Source: Betaproteobacteria bacterium UBA2592 (GTDB taxonomy: Bacteria; Pseudomonadota; Gammaproteobacteria; Burkholderiales; Rhodocyclaceae). From it: 64,000 nucleotides of DNA. The position numbers were made by a program, and so were the translations under genes. This document shows, piece by piece, positions 35,738 to 44,312 of the stretch. The stretch lies in assembly GCA_002340095.1 (NCBI GenBank), contig DDKS01000065.1, positions 43,723 through 107,722 of the forward strand, given 5' to 3'. Numbering within the stretch: the stretch's first letter is position 1; each line of letters begins with the position of its first letter. The notes under the pieces were generated by a model. It made no database searches, had not been told where the DNA came from, and saw nothing but the letters and a program-made list of their open reading frames with translations.

Positions 35738-36523
35738 ATGAACCCCGGCTTGCCCCTGGCGGGCAAAACCATCGTCGTGACCCGGCCGCAGGCTCAGGCC
35801 GGGGAGCTGGGACAGGCTATTGCCGCCCAGGGGGGCAAGCCCTTCTATTTTCCCCTGCTCGAAATTTCTCCCGCCGTGGATGCCGAACCCCTGCAGGGGG
35901 CGGCAGCCCGGCTCGACACCTGTGCCCTGGTCGTGTTCGTCAGTCCCAATGCGGTCCGCTACGGCCTGCCTGGCCTGCTGCAGGGACGCCGCTGGCCCTC
36001 CGGCGTGCGACCCGTGGCGGTGGGGCCGGGCACGGTCAGGGCCCTGGCGGAGGCCGGGGTGACGGACTGTCTTTGTCCCAGCGAGCGTTTCGATTCCGAG
36101 GCGCTGCTGGAACTGCCGGAACTCTCGGCCGCCGCCGTGGCCGGGCAGCGGGTGTTGATCTTGCGGGGCAACGGCGGCCGGGAACTGCTGGGAGATACCC
36201 TGGCGGCCCGGGGCGCCCGGGTGGAGCGGGTGACCTGCTATCAGCGCAGCGGCCCCGGGGCAGGGTGGGAAGCCTTCCGGGAGGCGCTCGCCGCCGACCG
36301 CTTCGATGCGCTCACCCTGTCGAGCAGTGAAGCCCTCGGGTATCTGCTGGAGGGCTTGCAGGACTCCGAAGCGGACCGCCTGCGGGCCTTGCCCCTGTTC
36401 GTGCCCCATGCCCGCATCGCCGAGCGGGCCCGGGTTGCGGGCTTTGCCCGGGTGGTGCTCACCGGGCCGGCGGATGCAGGTCTGCTCACCGGTCTATGCG
36501 CTTATAATTGGCCTCGATCATGA
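35738..36523 (+). CDS. hemD: Uroporphyrinogen-III synthase
   Basis: 261 residues from the ATG at 35738, five bases after the hemC stop. Closes and rearranges hydroxymethylbilane to uroporphyrinogen III. As in the family, sequence conservation is low, but the landmarks are present: VVTRPQAQAGELGQAI at the start, VVFVSPNAVRYGL, VAVGPGTVRALAEAGV, VLILRGNGGRELLGDTLAARGARVERVTCYQR and the serine cluster ALTLSSSEALGYLL. It overlaps hemX by four bases. Confidence 0.94.
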   Translation: MNPGLPLAGKTIVVTRPQAQAGELGQAIAAQGGKPFYFPLLEISPAVDAEPLQGAAARLDTCALVVFVSPNAVRYGLPGLLQGRRWPSGVRPVAVGPGTVRALAEAGVTDCLCPSERFDSEALLELPELSAAAVAGQRVLILRGNGGRELLGDTLAARGARVERVTCYQRSGPGAGWEAFREALAADRFDALTLSSSEALGYLLEGLQDSEADRLRALPLFVPHARIAERARVAGFARVVLTGPADAGLLTGLCAYNWPRS

Positions 36524-37560
36524 GTGACGCTCCCCAATCCCTCGTCCCCCTGGCTCCCCGCTCCCAGCCAGCGCCTTTCTGGCGCAATCCCTGGTTGTGG
36601 GTGGTGCTGGCCGTGCTCGGGTTGGTGCTCTGGCAGTGGCTCGAAACCCGGAGCAGGCTGGCGCAGACCCAGCAGGAGCTGGCCCGGCGTCTTGCCGAGA
36701 GTGATCGGGTCGTCAGTGAAAGCCGTGTCCTGGTCGGCAAGGCCATGGAGCAGACCGCCGAACTGCAGCGCAAGTATGGTGCCATCGAGGCGCGGCTTGC
36801 GGAGTTCCAGGACCAGGCCGATGCCCTGCGGGCCCTGCAGCAGGAAGCGGCGGTGAGCCGCGATGACGCCCTGCTGGCGGAGGTGGAGCAGGCCCTCAAC
36901 AATGCGCTCCAGCAACTGCAGCTGTCGGGTAATGTCCAGGCGGCCATCCTTGCCCTGGAGGCCGCTGATGCCCGCCTGGGTCGTCACGACCGTCCCCAGT
37001 TCCTTGCCCTGCGGCGCACCCTGGCCCGGGATCTGGAGCGCCTGCGGGCCACGCCCTTCGTCGATGTGCCCGGCATGAACCTGCGCCTCGAGAATGTGAT
37101 CGTCGGCCTCGACAACCTGCCGCTGGCGCTGGAAATCAAGGCAAGCGCCAGGCCCGGGGCCGACGTTGTGCCCGAAGTGGCCCAGGTGCCCTGGTGGCGC
37201 CTCCTGATCGAGGAGGGCTGGGCCGAACTCAAAGGGCTGGTCCGCATCCAGCGCTTCGACCGGCAGGAGGCGGTGCTGCTGAGTCCGGAACAAAGCCTCA
37301 TCCTGCGGGAAAACATCAAGCTGCGCCTGCTCAATGCCCGTCTGGCCCTGCTCACCCGGGACCAGTGGTTGTTCCGCAGCGAACTGAAGGCGGCCCATGC
37401 CTGGCTGGAACGCTATTTCCAGGTGGAGGAAAAATCCGTGCAGGCCTCCCTCGCGGCCCTGAAGCAGCTGGCAGCCACCGAGATCGTCGTGGAGCTTCCC
37501 AGCCTCAATGACAGCCTGGCGGCCCTGCAGAACCTCAAGGCCAGCCGGGAAAAGCGCTAG
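36520..37560 (+). CDS. hemX: HemX-like membrane protein
   Basis: 346 residues from the ATG at 36520, which overlaps the hemD stop. One membrane helix (NPWLWVVLAVLGLVLWQWL) near residue 30, a coiled coil (RSRLAQTQQELARRLAESDRV through LQQEAAV), then a HemX-type domain with DALLAEVEQALNNALQQLQLSGNVQAAILALEAADARL and an ARLALLTRDQWLFRSELKAAHAWLERYF tail. Despite an old methyltransferase annotation of the family, no SAM motif is visible and the function is unknown. Its place in hemCDXY implies a scaffold or partner role in haem synthesis. Confidence 0.92.
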   Translation: MSDAPQSLVPLAPRSQPAPFWRNPWLWVVLAVLGLVLWQWLETRSRLAQTQQELARRLAESDRVVSESRVLVGKAMEQTAELQRKYGAIEARLAEFQDQADALRALQQEAAVSRDDALLAEVEQALNNALQQLQLSGNVQAAILALEAADARLGRHDRPQFLALRRTLARDLERLRATPFVDVPGMNLRLENVIVGLDNLPLALEIKASARPGADVVPEVAQVPWWRLLIEEGWAELKGLVRIQRFDRQEAVLLSPEQSLILRENIKLRLLNARLALLTRDQWLFRSELKAAHAWLERYFQVEEKSVQASLAALKQLAATEIVVELPSLNDSLAALQNLKASREKR

Positions 37561-37568
37561 GCGGGGTC

Positions 37569-38767
37569 ATGCGGGGCGTCTTCTGGTTTCTCGGACTCTT
37601 CTTCCTGGCCGTGGCCGGGGCCCTGCTCGCCCGTTACAACGACGGTTTCGTTCTGCTCGTCCTGCCCCCCTGGCGCGTGGAGATGAGCCTCAATCTGCTC
37701 ATCCTGCTGCTGGGGGCTTTGTCCTGGCCTATGTCCTGCTGCGTGGCCTGTTGCTCACCCTGGGGTTGCCGGAGCGGGCCCGGGCTTACCGGGCCCGGCG
37801 CCAGCGGGAGCAGGCGGCCCGGGTCCTGGAGGAGGCTGTCCGCCTGCTTTTCGAGGGGCGTTACGGTCACGCCCTGCGCCATGCCGAAGCCGCCTGGCAG
37901 GCTGGTCATGCCCAGGGGACCGCAGCCCTGATCGCTGCCCGTGCCGCCCAGCGCCTGCGGGAGGATGCGAAAGTGCAGCTCTGGCTGGCCCGGGCCCGGG
38001 AGGCCGCGCCGGAAACCGGGGCCGCCGCCTTGATGCTGTCGGCGGAAATGGCGGTAGACCGCGGGGATTTCGCTGCGGCCCAGCGGGATCTGCAAGCCCT
38101 GCAGCGTCAGCGGGGGCGGCATATTGCGGCTCTGCGCCTGGAACTGCGGGTCCTGCAAGGCCTGGGGGACGGTGGCGGCGTTCTGAAGCTGCTGCGTCAG
38201 CTGGAAAAGCGGAATGCTTTACAACCGGAAGCCGTGGGTGCCATCCGACGCAAGATGCACCGGGAAGCCTTGCGGCAGCGTCAGGGGGATGTGACGGCCC
38301 TGCTCGATTACTTCACCGCCCTGCCTGTTGGAGAGCGGGAGCCGGACCTGGTGCTCGATGTGGCCCGGCATCTACAAACCCTTGGCGCGGGATCGGCGGC
38401 CGCCGGCCTGATCGAACAGTGCCTGGAGCAGCGCGACCAGAACAAGGAGGCGGAGTGGACATCCCGCCTCGTTGCCCTTTACGGTACGCTGGATGCTGCC
38501 GACGACAAGGATCTGACCGCCCGGGTTGCTCGGGTCGAAGCCTGGCTGACCGATCAGCCTCGGGATGCCGCCCTGCTGCTTGCCCTGGGGAGGATGTGCG
38601 AGCGTCTCAGGCTGTGGGGCAAGGCCCGTGGTTATCTGGAAGCGGCCCTGTCCCACGGGGCGGGGCGCGAAGCCCATCTGTCCCTGGCCAGGATGCTCGA
38701 CCGGCTGGGAGAGACCGAAGACGCCAACCGCCATTTCCGTCTGGCGGCTGAAATGGACACCTTGTAA
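37569..38767 (+). pseudogene. hemY: hemY (protoheme IX biogenesis TPR protein) with a one-base frameshift
   Basis: The gene starts at the ATG at 37569 with the normal HemY N-terminus (MRGVFWFLGLFFLAVAGALLARYNDGFVLLVLPPWRVEMSLNL), but this frame goes astray after LLILLLG. From the GGGGG run at 37712-37716 the expected continuation (GFVLAYVLLRGLLLTLGLPERARAYRARRQ and the TPR part to DANRHFRLAAEMDTL) is in the frame one base behind. One extra G would give a single 399-residue protein, near the usual HemY length. So there is either a true frameshift, a sequencing error in the G run, or a programmed -1 shift. The protein is membrane-anchored with TPR repeats and of uncertain function. Eight bases after hemX. 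Confidence 0.82.
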
Positions 38768-38791
38768 GCCTTTACCAAGGAAGGGGAAACA

Positions 38792-39031
38792 ATGCTCAAC
38801 ATCGACATGCGCAAGATCTATAACTTTTACCCCGTGGAGCCGGCTCCGGCGCCGGATGATCTGCCCAAGGCGGGCGACCTCTACTACGAATGCCTGGATT
38901 GCACCGGCATCATCAGCTCGGTGCCCCGCATCCAGTCTGCCTGTACCTGCGGCAACCTCACGGGCAACGGCGGTGAAACCGTGATCAAGGACCCGGCCCG
39001 GGTGCGGGTCGTGCGCGGCAAGCTCAAGTAA
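38792..39031 (+). CDS. Small conserved Cys-rich protein, possible metal ribbon
   Basis: 79 residues, preceded by AAGGGG eight bases before the ATG and 24 bases after hemY. It has one pair YYECLDCTG and a second SACTCGNL, a CxxC...CxC set that could bind zinc or iron, between a tyrosine-rich front and a basic tail (DPARVRVVRGKLK). I do not recognise a named family. Likely part of the hem operon by spacing. Too short for more inference. Confidence 0.68.
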   Translation: MLNIDMRKIYNFYPVEPAPAPDDLPKAGDLYYECLDCTGIISSVPRIQSACTCGNLTGNGGETVIKDPARVRVVRGKLK

Positions 39032-39039
39032 GGATCATT

Positions 39040-39055
39040 TGTAACCCAGGTTACA
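39040..39055. promoter_or_regulatory. Perfect palindrome, candidate operator upstream of the DUF2892 gene
   Basis: TGTAACC and GGTTACA around a CA centre, 16 bases, about 60 bases before the DUF2892 start. The symmetric seven-base arms look like a dimeric regulator site. It does not match the FNR/DNR (TTGAT-N4-ATCAA) or CRP consensus. The regulator is unknown. Confidence 0.5.
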
Positions 39056-39116
39056 GACGTGTCCCCGGCAGGGGAGTAGATTGGTGTCTCCCAAACCGAT
39101 TTTTTCCGGAGGCAGC

Positions 39117-39308
39117 ATGAAACCCAACGTAGGTGGTATCGACAAGATCCTGCGCATCGTCGTGGGCATTGCCCTGATTGCCTGGGCCCTGATGGGTGGT
39201 CCGGTATGGGCCTGGGTCGGTGTTGTTCCCCTGGCCACCGGCCTGATCGGCTGGTGCCCGGCCTATCCTCTGCTCGGCATCAACACCTGCCCGCTGAAGA
39301 AGGATTGA
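39117..39308 (+). CDS. DUF2892 inner-membrane protein
   Basis: 63 residues with GGAGG at 39108-39112. MKPNVGGIDKILRIVVGIALIAWALMGGP and a second hydrophobic segment WAWVGVVPLATGLIGWCPAYPLLGINTCPL match the small two-helix DUF2892 (YgaP-like membrane part) family, including the conserved CPAYPLLGINTC end with two cysteines. In YgaP the same helices follow a rhodanese; here the protein stands alone. Sulfur or redox connection is by family only. A palindromic candidate operator lies upstream. Confidence 0.88.
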   Translation: MKPNVGGIDKILRIVVGIALIAWALMGGPVWAWVGVVPLATGLIGWCPAYPLLGINTCPLKKD

Positions 39309-39428
39309 GCCAGATAGGTGTTACACGGTTGTTCTGCGTGGCGGGAGGCGAAAGCTGGCCCGCCATTCTTTTGGGGTTTTTTCCTCGGGCCTTGAGTCAA
39401 ATGGCCTGTTTCCGGGTGCGTCAGGGCC

Positions 39429-39457
39429 AAAAAAATCCCGGCGGGAATGGCCGGGAT
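39429..39457 (-). terminator. Intrinsic terminator after psiF-like gene
   Basis: On the minus strand ATCCCGGC pairs with GCCGGGAT around a seven-base loop and is followed by seven Ts. It lies 25 bases after the stop at 39482. A strong, textbook terminator. On the plus strand the same hairpin could end the DUF2892 transcript. Confidence 0.8.
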
Positions 39458-39481
39458 CGGGTCGGTAGCATCCGGGACTGC

Positions 39482-39805
39482 TCAATTCTTCAGGCAGTCG
39501 CTCATGAAAGCCTTGCGTTCATCGCCCTTCAGGCCCTTTTCGCCGGCTTGCTGGTTGCACTGCTTCATTTTGTCCTGCTGGCTGGCCTGGGGGGCCGGTT
39601 TGGCGGACAGGCACGTTTTCATGAAGGCCTTGCGCTCATCCCCCTTGAGCGCCTTGTCCCTGGCTTCCTGGTTGCAGGCCTTCATTTTTTCCTGCTGGGC
39701 TTTCTGGGCAGGGCTGGGTTCCTTGGCGGGGGCCGTATCCGTGGCGTAGGCGGGAATACTGCCAAGGCACAGGACAAGAGCCAGGGTGCTCATCAACTGC
39801 TTCAT
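39482..39805 (-). CDS. PsiF-repeat exported protein
   Basis: 107 residues. Signal peptide (MKQLMSTLALVLCLGSIPAYA) followed by two PsiF repeats: KMKACNQEARDKALKGDERKAFMKTCL and KMKQCNQQAGEKGLKGDERKAFMSDCL. Each repeat has two cysteines, as in E. coli PsiF, a phosphate-starvation-inducible protein of unknown function. No Pho box was identified upstream, where only 26 bases separate it from the hairpin behind hprK. Periplasmic. Confidence 0.88.
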   Translation of the reverse strand: MKQLMSTLALVLCLGSIPAYATDTAPAKEPSPAQKAQQEKMKACNQEARDKALKGDERKAFMKTCLSAKPAPQASQQDKMKQCNQQAGEKGLKGDERKAFMSDCLKN

Positions 39806-39831
39806 GGTTGCCTCCTTCGGGGTGAATAAGA

Positions 39832-39852
39832 CAATGGATTTGCCATTGTCCT
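39832..39852 (-). terminator. Probable terminator after hprK
   Basis: GACAATGG and CCATTGTC form a perfect eight-base-pair stem with a five-base loop, followed on the minus strand by TTATT. It begins within the hprK stop codon and precedes psiF, so it would end the recA–hprK block. Confidence 0.5.
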
Positions 39853-40789
39853 ATACGTCCTCGTCTAGTGCCAGTGCTTTTTGCTGGCGGGAGATGAACT
39901 CCTGCATGCTGTCGATGCCGCGCAGCTGCAGGATGGTGTTGCGCACGGCGGCTTCGAGCAGGACGGCCAGGTTGCGCCCGGCGGCCACGGGGATCACGAC
40001 CTTGCGGATCGGGACGCCGAGGATTTCCTGGGTCTGGGCATCCAGGGGCAGGCGCGGCGCATCCACTCCGGAAACGGGTTTTTGCAGGTAGACGATGAGC
40101 TTGAGCTTCATCTTGCGGCGCGAGGCCGTCTCGCCGAAGATGGTGCGGATGTTGAGGAGCCCCAGGCCGCGCACTTCCAGGTAATCCTGCAACATGCCGG
40201 GGCAGCGGCCTTCCAGGGTGGTGGGGGCGATGCGGGCCAGCTCCACCACGTCGTCGGCCACCAGGCCATGGCCCCGGGAGATCAGTTCGAGGGCGAGTTC
40301 GGACTTGCCGACGCCGGAATCGCCGGTGATGAGCACCCCCATCCCCAGCACATCCATGAACACCCCATGCACGGAGGTGGTGTCCGCCAGCCGGCGGGAG
40401 AGGTAGATGCGCAGCAGGTCGATGACGGCCGAGCAGGGCTTGGCGGAGGTAAACAGCGGAGTCTGGGTGCTGACACAGATGTCGTGCAGCGCCGGAGGCA
40501 CGGGCAGGCCATCGGCCACGATCAGGGCCGGGGGCTGGGCGGCGAGCAGGGCGCCCACCTGGTTGGCGAATTGGGTCTCGGAGACGCGCTTGAGCCAGGC
40601 GATCTCGGCGGGGCCGATGACCTGCAGCCGTTCCGGGTGGATCAGGTTCATGTGCCCGACCACATCGGCACCGTAATTGCCGGATTCCTTGAGGCAGATG
40701 CGACGGTTGGCGCCTACGGCCACCTCCCAGGATAGTTCGAGCTTGTCCCGGTGATCCTCGAACAGCTGGACTAGGCTGATTTCCTGCAT
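39851..40789 (-). CDS. hprK: HPr kinase/phosphorylase
   Basis: 312 residues. The P-loop GDSGVGKSELALELISRGHGLVADDVV near residue 154 and the family signature LEVRGLGLLNIRTIFGETA are intact, as is the early VGHMNLIHPERLQVIG segment. In betaproteobacteria HprK phosphorylates HPr of an incomplete PTS that signals rather than transports sugars. It is downstream of ptsN, hpf and rpoN, the conserved nitrogen-PTS order. Confidence 0.96.
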   Translation of the reverse strand: MQEISLVQLFEDHRDKLELSWEVAVGANRRICLKESGNYGADVVGHMNLIHPERLQVIGPAEIAWLKRVSETQFANQVGALLAAQPPALIVADGLPVPPALHDICVSTQTPLFTSAKPCSAVIDLLRIYLSRRLADTTSVHGVFMDVLGMGVLITGDSGVGKSELALELISRGHGLVADDVVELARIAPTTLEGRCPGMLQDYLEVRGLGLLNIRTIFGETASRRKMKLKLIVYLQKPVSGVDAPRLPLDAQTQEILGVPIRKVVIPVAAGRNLAVLLEAAVRNTILQLRGIDSMQEFISRQQKALALDEDV

Positions 40790-40801
40790 GCAGGCGTGGG
40801 A

Positions 40802-41248
40802 TCAGGCAGAGAAAAGGGTGATGACACGGGCGGCGTCGGCGGCTGCCGCGAGCTGCTCCCGGAACTGCCGGTCAGCAAAGCAGGTGGCCAGTTCGGACAG
40901 GATCTGCAGGTGTTCTTCCGTGGCTTGTTCCGGCACCAGGAGGATGAACAGCTGGGACACGGGCCGTCCATCGGGTGCATCGAAGGCGATCGGTTCGGCC
41001 AGGCGGATGAAAGCGCCGGTGGCCTGTTTGAGCCCCTTGATGCGGCCGTGGGGAATGGCTATGCCCTGGCCTAGCCCGGTGGAACCGAGCTTTTCGCGGG
41101 CGAACAGGCTTTCGAAGACCGAGGATGCGGCAATACCGATGGTGCTTTCGAAGAGCTGAGCTGCCTGTTCGAAAACACGTTTCTTGCTGCCGGCGTCGAT
41201 GTCGAGCAGGACATGGGACTCCGGCAGGAGTTGGGCAATCAGTTTCAT
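40802..41248 (-). CDS. ptsN: Nitrogen PTS EIIA component
   Basis: 148 residues. EIIA-Ntr fold with the phosphorylatable histidine in GIAIPHGRIKGLKQATGAFIRL. Lies 12 bases upstream of hprK and 64 bases after hpf. In proteobacteria EIIA-Ntr affects K+ uptake (TrkA among its partners) and phosphate and nitrogen balance. trkA is in the same window but 38 kb away, so only a functional and not an operonic link is suggested. Confidence 0.95.
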   Translation of the reverse strand: MKLIAQLLPESHVLLDIDAGSKKRVFEQAAQLFESTIGIAASSVFESLFAREKLGSTGLGQGIAIPHGRIKGLKQATGAFIRLAEPIAFDAPDGRPVSQLFILLVPEQATEEHLQILSELATCFADRQFREQLAAAADAARVITLFSA

Positions 41249-41312
41249 GATCGGGTCAGGAGTCGACCGGGGAGACGGGCAGGCTGCGGCGGTGGGCCGC
41301 AGCCCTGCGGCA

Positions 41313-41636
41313 TCAGTCGGCGAGATGATTGGCGACCTTGTCGCCGCGGTGATGATCCTGAAGCTTCTGCTTGTGCTTCAGGACCTGACGGTCCAGTTTG
41401 TCGAACATGCTGTCGATGGCGGCGTAAAGGTCATCCTCGCTGCTTTCGACGAAGATGTCCTTGCCCGGCACGTGCAGGGTGACTTCGGCTTTCTGCTTGA
41501 GCTTTTCCACGGACAGGATGACATTCACGCCCGTGACGCGGTCAAAGTGGTTGATGACGGGCCCCAGCTTGGCCTCCACATATTCACGGAGGGCGGGGGT
41601 CACTTCGATATGGTGACCGCTGATCTGCAGATTCAT
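41313..41636 (-). CDS. hpf: Ribosome hibernation promoting factor, short form
   Basis: 107 residues, the short-HPF/RaiA length. MNLQISGHHIEVTPALREYVEAKLGPVINHFDRVTGVNVILSVEK and ESSEDDLYAAIDSMFDKLDRQVLKHKQKL are the family core. Binds the 30S subunit and promotes 100S dimers in stationary phase. It follows rpoN by 15 bases, its normal neighbour. Confidence 0.95.
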   Translation of the reverse strand: MNLQISGHHIEVTPALREYVEAKLGPVINHFDRVTGVNVILSVEKLKQKAEVTLHVPGKDIFVESSEDDLYAAIDSMFDKLDRQVLKHKQKLQDHHRGDKVANHLAD

Positions 41637-41651
41637 TTTCTTCTCCTCTTT

Positions 41652-43100
41652 TTACAGGGTCTTGCGCAAATTGACCGGCGGGATGTTGAGCGCTTCGCGG
41701 TATTTCGCCACGGTACGCCGGGCCACAACGATTCCCTGCTGGCCTAGTATTTCGGATATTTGACTATCCGACAAGGGCTTCTTGCCATCTTCGGCACTGA
41801 TCAGTTGCTTGATCAGGGCCCGGATAGCCGTGGCAGAACAGGCTCCGCCGGTGTCGGTGGAGACATGGCTGCCGAAGAAGTACTTCAGTTCGAAAATGCC
41901 CCTGGGTGTCGCCATGTATTTCTGGCTGGTGACCCGGGACACGGTGGATTCATGCAGGCCGATGAGGTCGGCGATTTCCCGCAGCACCAGTGGCCGCATG
42001 GCCACCTCGCCATGTTCGAAGAACTGGCGCTGACGGTCCACGATGGCCTGGGAGACCCGGGCGATGGTGTCAAAGCGCTGCTGTACGTTCTTGATCAGCC
42101 AGCGGGCTTCCTGCAACTGGGAGGACATGCCTCCCTCGCCACGCCGCTGTTTCGACAGGATTTCCGCGTAGAGGCGGTTGATCCTGAGTTTGGGGTAGGC
42201 GTCGGGATTGATCTGCGCCGTCCATTTGCCCCGCAGCCGCTTCACGATCACGTCCGGAATGATGTAGCGGGTGTCCAGGGCGGCGAAGCGGGCACCGGGG
42301 CGTGGGTCTAGGCTGACGATCAGGGTGTGGGCGGCCTTGAGGGCGGCATCGTCACAGGCACAGGCCTTCTTGATCTTGTTGAAGTCCCGGGCGGCCAGAA
42401 GCTCCAGATGTGCCTGCACCACCTGCAGGGCCAGGTCCCGGGTGGGGGTCTGGGGCAGGGCCTTGAGCTGCAGCGCCAGGCATTCCTGGGGCGAGCGGGC
42501 CGCCACTCCGGTGGGGTCCAGGCTCTGTAGCTGGCGCAGGGCGATTTCCAGGTCATCCTGCTCCACTTCGAATTCGGCGGGAATGGTGGCGAGCAGCTCC
42601 TCCAGGGAGGCGGACAGGTAGCCGTCGTCATCCAGGGCTTCGATGAGGAAGCGGATCAGGGCCCGGTCCCGGTCGGAGAACTGGGAAAGTCCCAGCTGCC
42701 AGGTCAGGTGCTCGCGCAGGGAAGTGGTGGCGGCCTGGAGGTCCTGGGCATCGCCCTCGTCGTCCTCCCGGTCCCGGCCCGGGTTGCCGTAGCTGCCGCT
42801 GTCCTGGGACCAGCGGTCCTCTTCCAGTTCGGTGCTGCTCAGCTCGGTACGCTCTTCGCCGCCGTCTTCCCGTACCGCCGGGGTCTCTCTGCCCGCAGAT
42901 TCGCCGCCATCACCGCCTCCGATGTAGGCATTTTCCCGGTCCGGCTCGTCTTCCCGCTCCAGAAGCGGGTTTTCCAGCAGATAACGTTCGATCTCCTGGT
43001 TCATCTCCAGGGTCGAAAGCTGCAGAAGCTTGATGGCCTGCTGCAACTGGGGCGTGAGCGCCAGTTGCTGGGAGAGCTTGAGCTGGAGGGAGGGTTTCAT
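41652..43100 (-). CDS. rpoN: RNA polymerase sigma-54 factor
   Basis: 482 residues. Region I is glutamine/leucine-rich ([44 protein letters not shown]), followed by an acidic low-complexity region II, the core-binding part and the C-terminal helix-turn-helix ([25 protein letters not shown]) with the RpoN box [12 protein letters not shown]. All parts are present. Note that the NtrX at 3296 in the same window lacks the sigma-54-contacting motif. Located between lptB and hpf. Confidence 0.97.
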   Translation of the reverse strand: MKPSLQLKLSQQLALTPQLQQAIKLLQLSTLEMNQEIERYLLENPLLEREDEPDRENAYIGGGDGGESAGRETPAVREDGGEERTELSSTELEEDRWSQDSGSYGNPGRDREDDEGDAQDLQAATTSLREHLTWQLGLSQFSDRDRALIRFLIEALDDDGYLSASLEELLATIPAEFEVEQDDLEIALRQLQSLDPTGVAARSPQECLALQLKALPQTPTRDLALQVVQAHLELLAARDFNKIKKACACDDAALKAAHTLIVSLDPRPGARFAALDTRYIIPDVIVKRLRGKWTAQINPDAYPKLRINRLYAEILSKQRRGEGGMSSQLQEARWLIKNVQQRFDTIARVSQAIVDRQRQFFEHGEVAMRPLVLREIADLIGLHESTVSRVTSQKYMATPRGIFELKYFFGSHVSTDTGGACSATAIRALIKQLISAEDGKKPLSDSQISEILGQQGIVVARRTVAKYREALNIPPVNLRKTL

Positions 43101-43135
43101 GGGAGGGGTGGGAGGGTGTTTTGGTCAACCGCCAG

Positions 43136-43870
43136 TCAAAGGCGGAAATGTTCACCCAGATAGACTTTCCTTACGTCTTCATTATAGACGATCTCATCCG
43201 GCGGGCCAGAGGCCAGGACCCGGCCGGCATTGATGATCCAGGCATGATCGCAGATGCCGAGGGTTTCCCGCACATTGTGGTCGGTGATCAGCACCCCGAT
43301 GTTGCGCTCCTTGAGGAAGCGGATGATCTTCTGGATGTCCAGGACGGCGATGGGGTCGACTCCGGCGAAAGGTTCGTCGAGCAGGATGAAACGGGGGTTG
43401 GTGGCGAGGGCCCGGGCGATTTCCACCCGGCGCCGTTCGCCGCCGGACAGGGCTGCCGCCTGGGTGTGACGGATATGGGCGATGTGCAGTTCTTCCAGCA
43501 GGTTTTCCAGGCGGTCGTTCACCTCCTGGGGCGTCAGGCCCTGCAGTTCCAGTACCGCCTGGATGTTTTCCGCCACGTTGAGCTTGCGGAACACGGAGGC
43601 CTCCTGGGGCAGATAGGAGAGCCCCAGCCGGGCCCGCTGGTGGATGGGCATGTGGGTCAATTTGGTGTCGTCGATGAAGATGTCGCCTCCATCGGCGGCC
43701 ACGAGGCCCACCACCATGTAGAAGCAGGTGGTCTTGCCCGCCCCGTTGGGGCCCAGCAGACCGACCACTTCGCCGCTCCTGACCTCGAAGGAGACATCGG
43801 CCACCACATCCCGGGCCTTGTAACGCTTCTTCAGATTGTGGGCACTCAGGCAGCCCTGCTGATCATTCAT
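43136..43870 (-). CDS. lptB: LPS export ATPase LptB
   Basis: 244 residues from the ATG at 43868-43870, which overlaps the recX stop by eight bases (a start five codons earlier at 43885 is possible). ABC ATPase with Walker [10 protein letters not shown], signature LSGGERRR, Walker [14 protein letters not shown] and the family phrase [21 protein letters not shown]. Drives LPS extraction with LptFG. In most proteobacteria lptC and lptA directly precede lptB; here recX does, so those genes are elsewhere. Confidence 0.95.
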   Translation of the reverse strand: MNDQQGCLSAHNLKKRYKARDVVADVSFEVRSGEVVGLLGPNGAGKTTCFYMVVGLVAADGGDIFIDDTKLTHMPIHQRARLGLSYLPQEASVFRKLNVAENIQAVLELQGLTPQEVNDRLENLLEELHIAHIRHTQAAALSGGERRRVEIARALATNPRFILLDEPFAGVDPIAVLDIQKIIRFLKERNIGVLITDHNVRETLGICDHAWIINAGRVLASGPPDEIVYNEDVRKVYLGEHFRL

Positions 43871-44312
43871 GCTCGCCATCTTCATTCAGGCCCTGCAGTA
43901 CCTGGCGGATGGCTTCCTGGGAGAAGCCCCGGTATTGCAGGAATCGTTGCTGCCTGGCCCGTTCCCCTGGGGTTTCGGGCAGCAGGCCGAATTTCTTTTG
44001 CCAGACCTGCCGGCATCGTCCGGTTTCGTCACCGGCATCGGCCAGTGCAGCGGCGATGGCGTCGGGCGCCACGCCGGACTGCCGCATTTCCTGGAGCAGG
44101 CGGTTGTTGCCGTAACGGCGGCCGCGGATGCTAACCCGATTTTCGGCGTAACGCACATCCGAGAGCTGGCGGCGCCGTTCCAGTTCGTCGAGCAGGTGCT
44201 CCAGTTCCGCCGCGGATTCCGCATGGCTGGCCAGCTTGCGCTGCAGTTCGGCCCGGCTGTGTTCGCGCCGGGCCAGCAAGGCCAGGGCCCTGGCCTCAAG
44301 GCTTTCAGGCAT
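43863..44312 (-). CDS. recX: RecA regulator RecX
   Basis: 149 residues from the ATG at 44310-44312, overlapping the recA stop by eight bases. RecX three-helix repeats: [56 protein letters not shown], and [17 protein letters not shown]. Modulates RecA filaments. It probably shares the recA SOS promoter. Confidence 0.92.
   Translation of the reverse strand: MPESLEARALALLARREHSRAELQRKLASHAESAAELEHLLDELERRRQLSDVRYAENRVSIRGRRYGNNRLLQEMRQSGVAPDAIAAALADAGDETGRCRQVWQKKFGLLPETPGERARQQRFLQYRGFSQEAIRQVLQGLNEDGEHE

Noticed and set aside
37508..38767. hemY taken as an intact gene starting within hemX
   Set aside because: The first 70 codons of that frame are a shadow of hemX and of the real hemY start; the true N-terminus is in the other frame.
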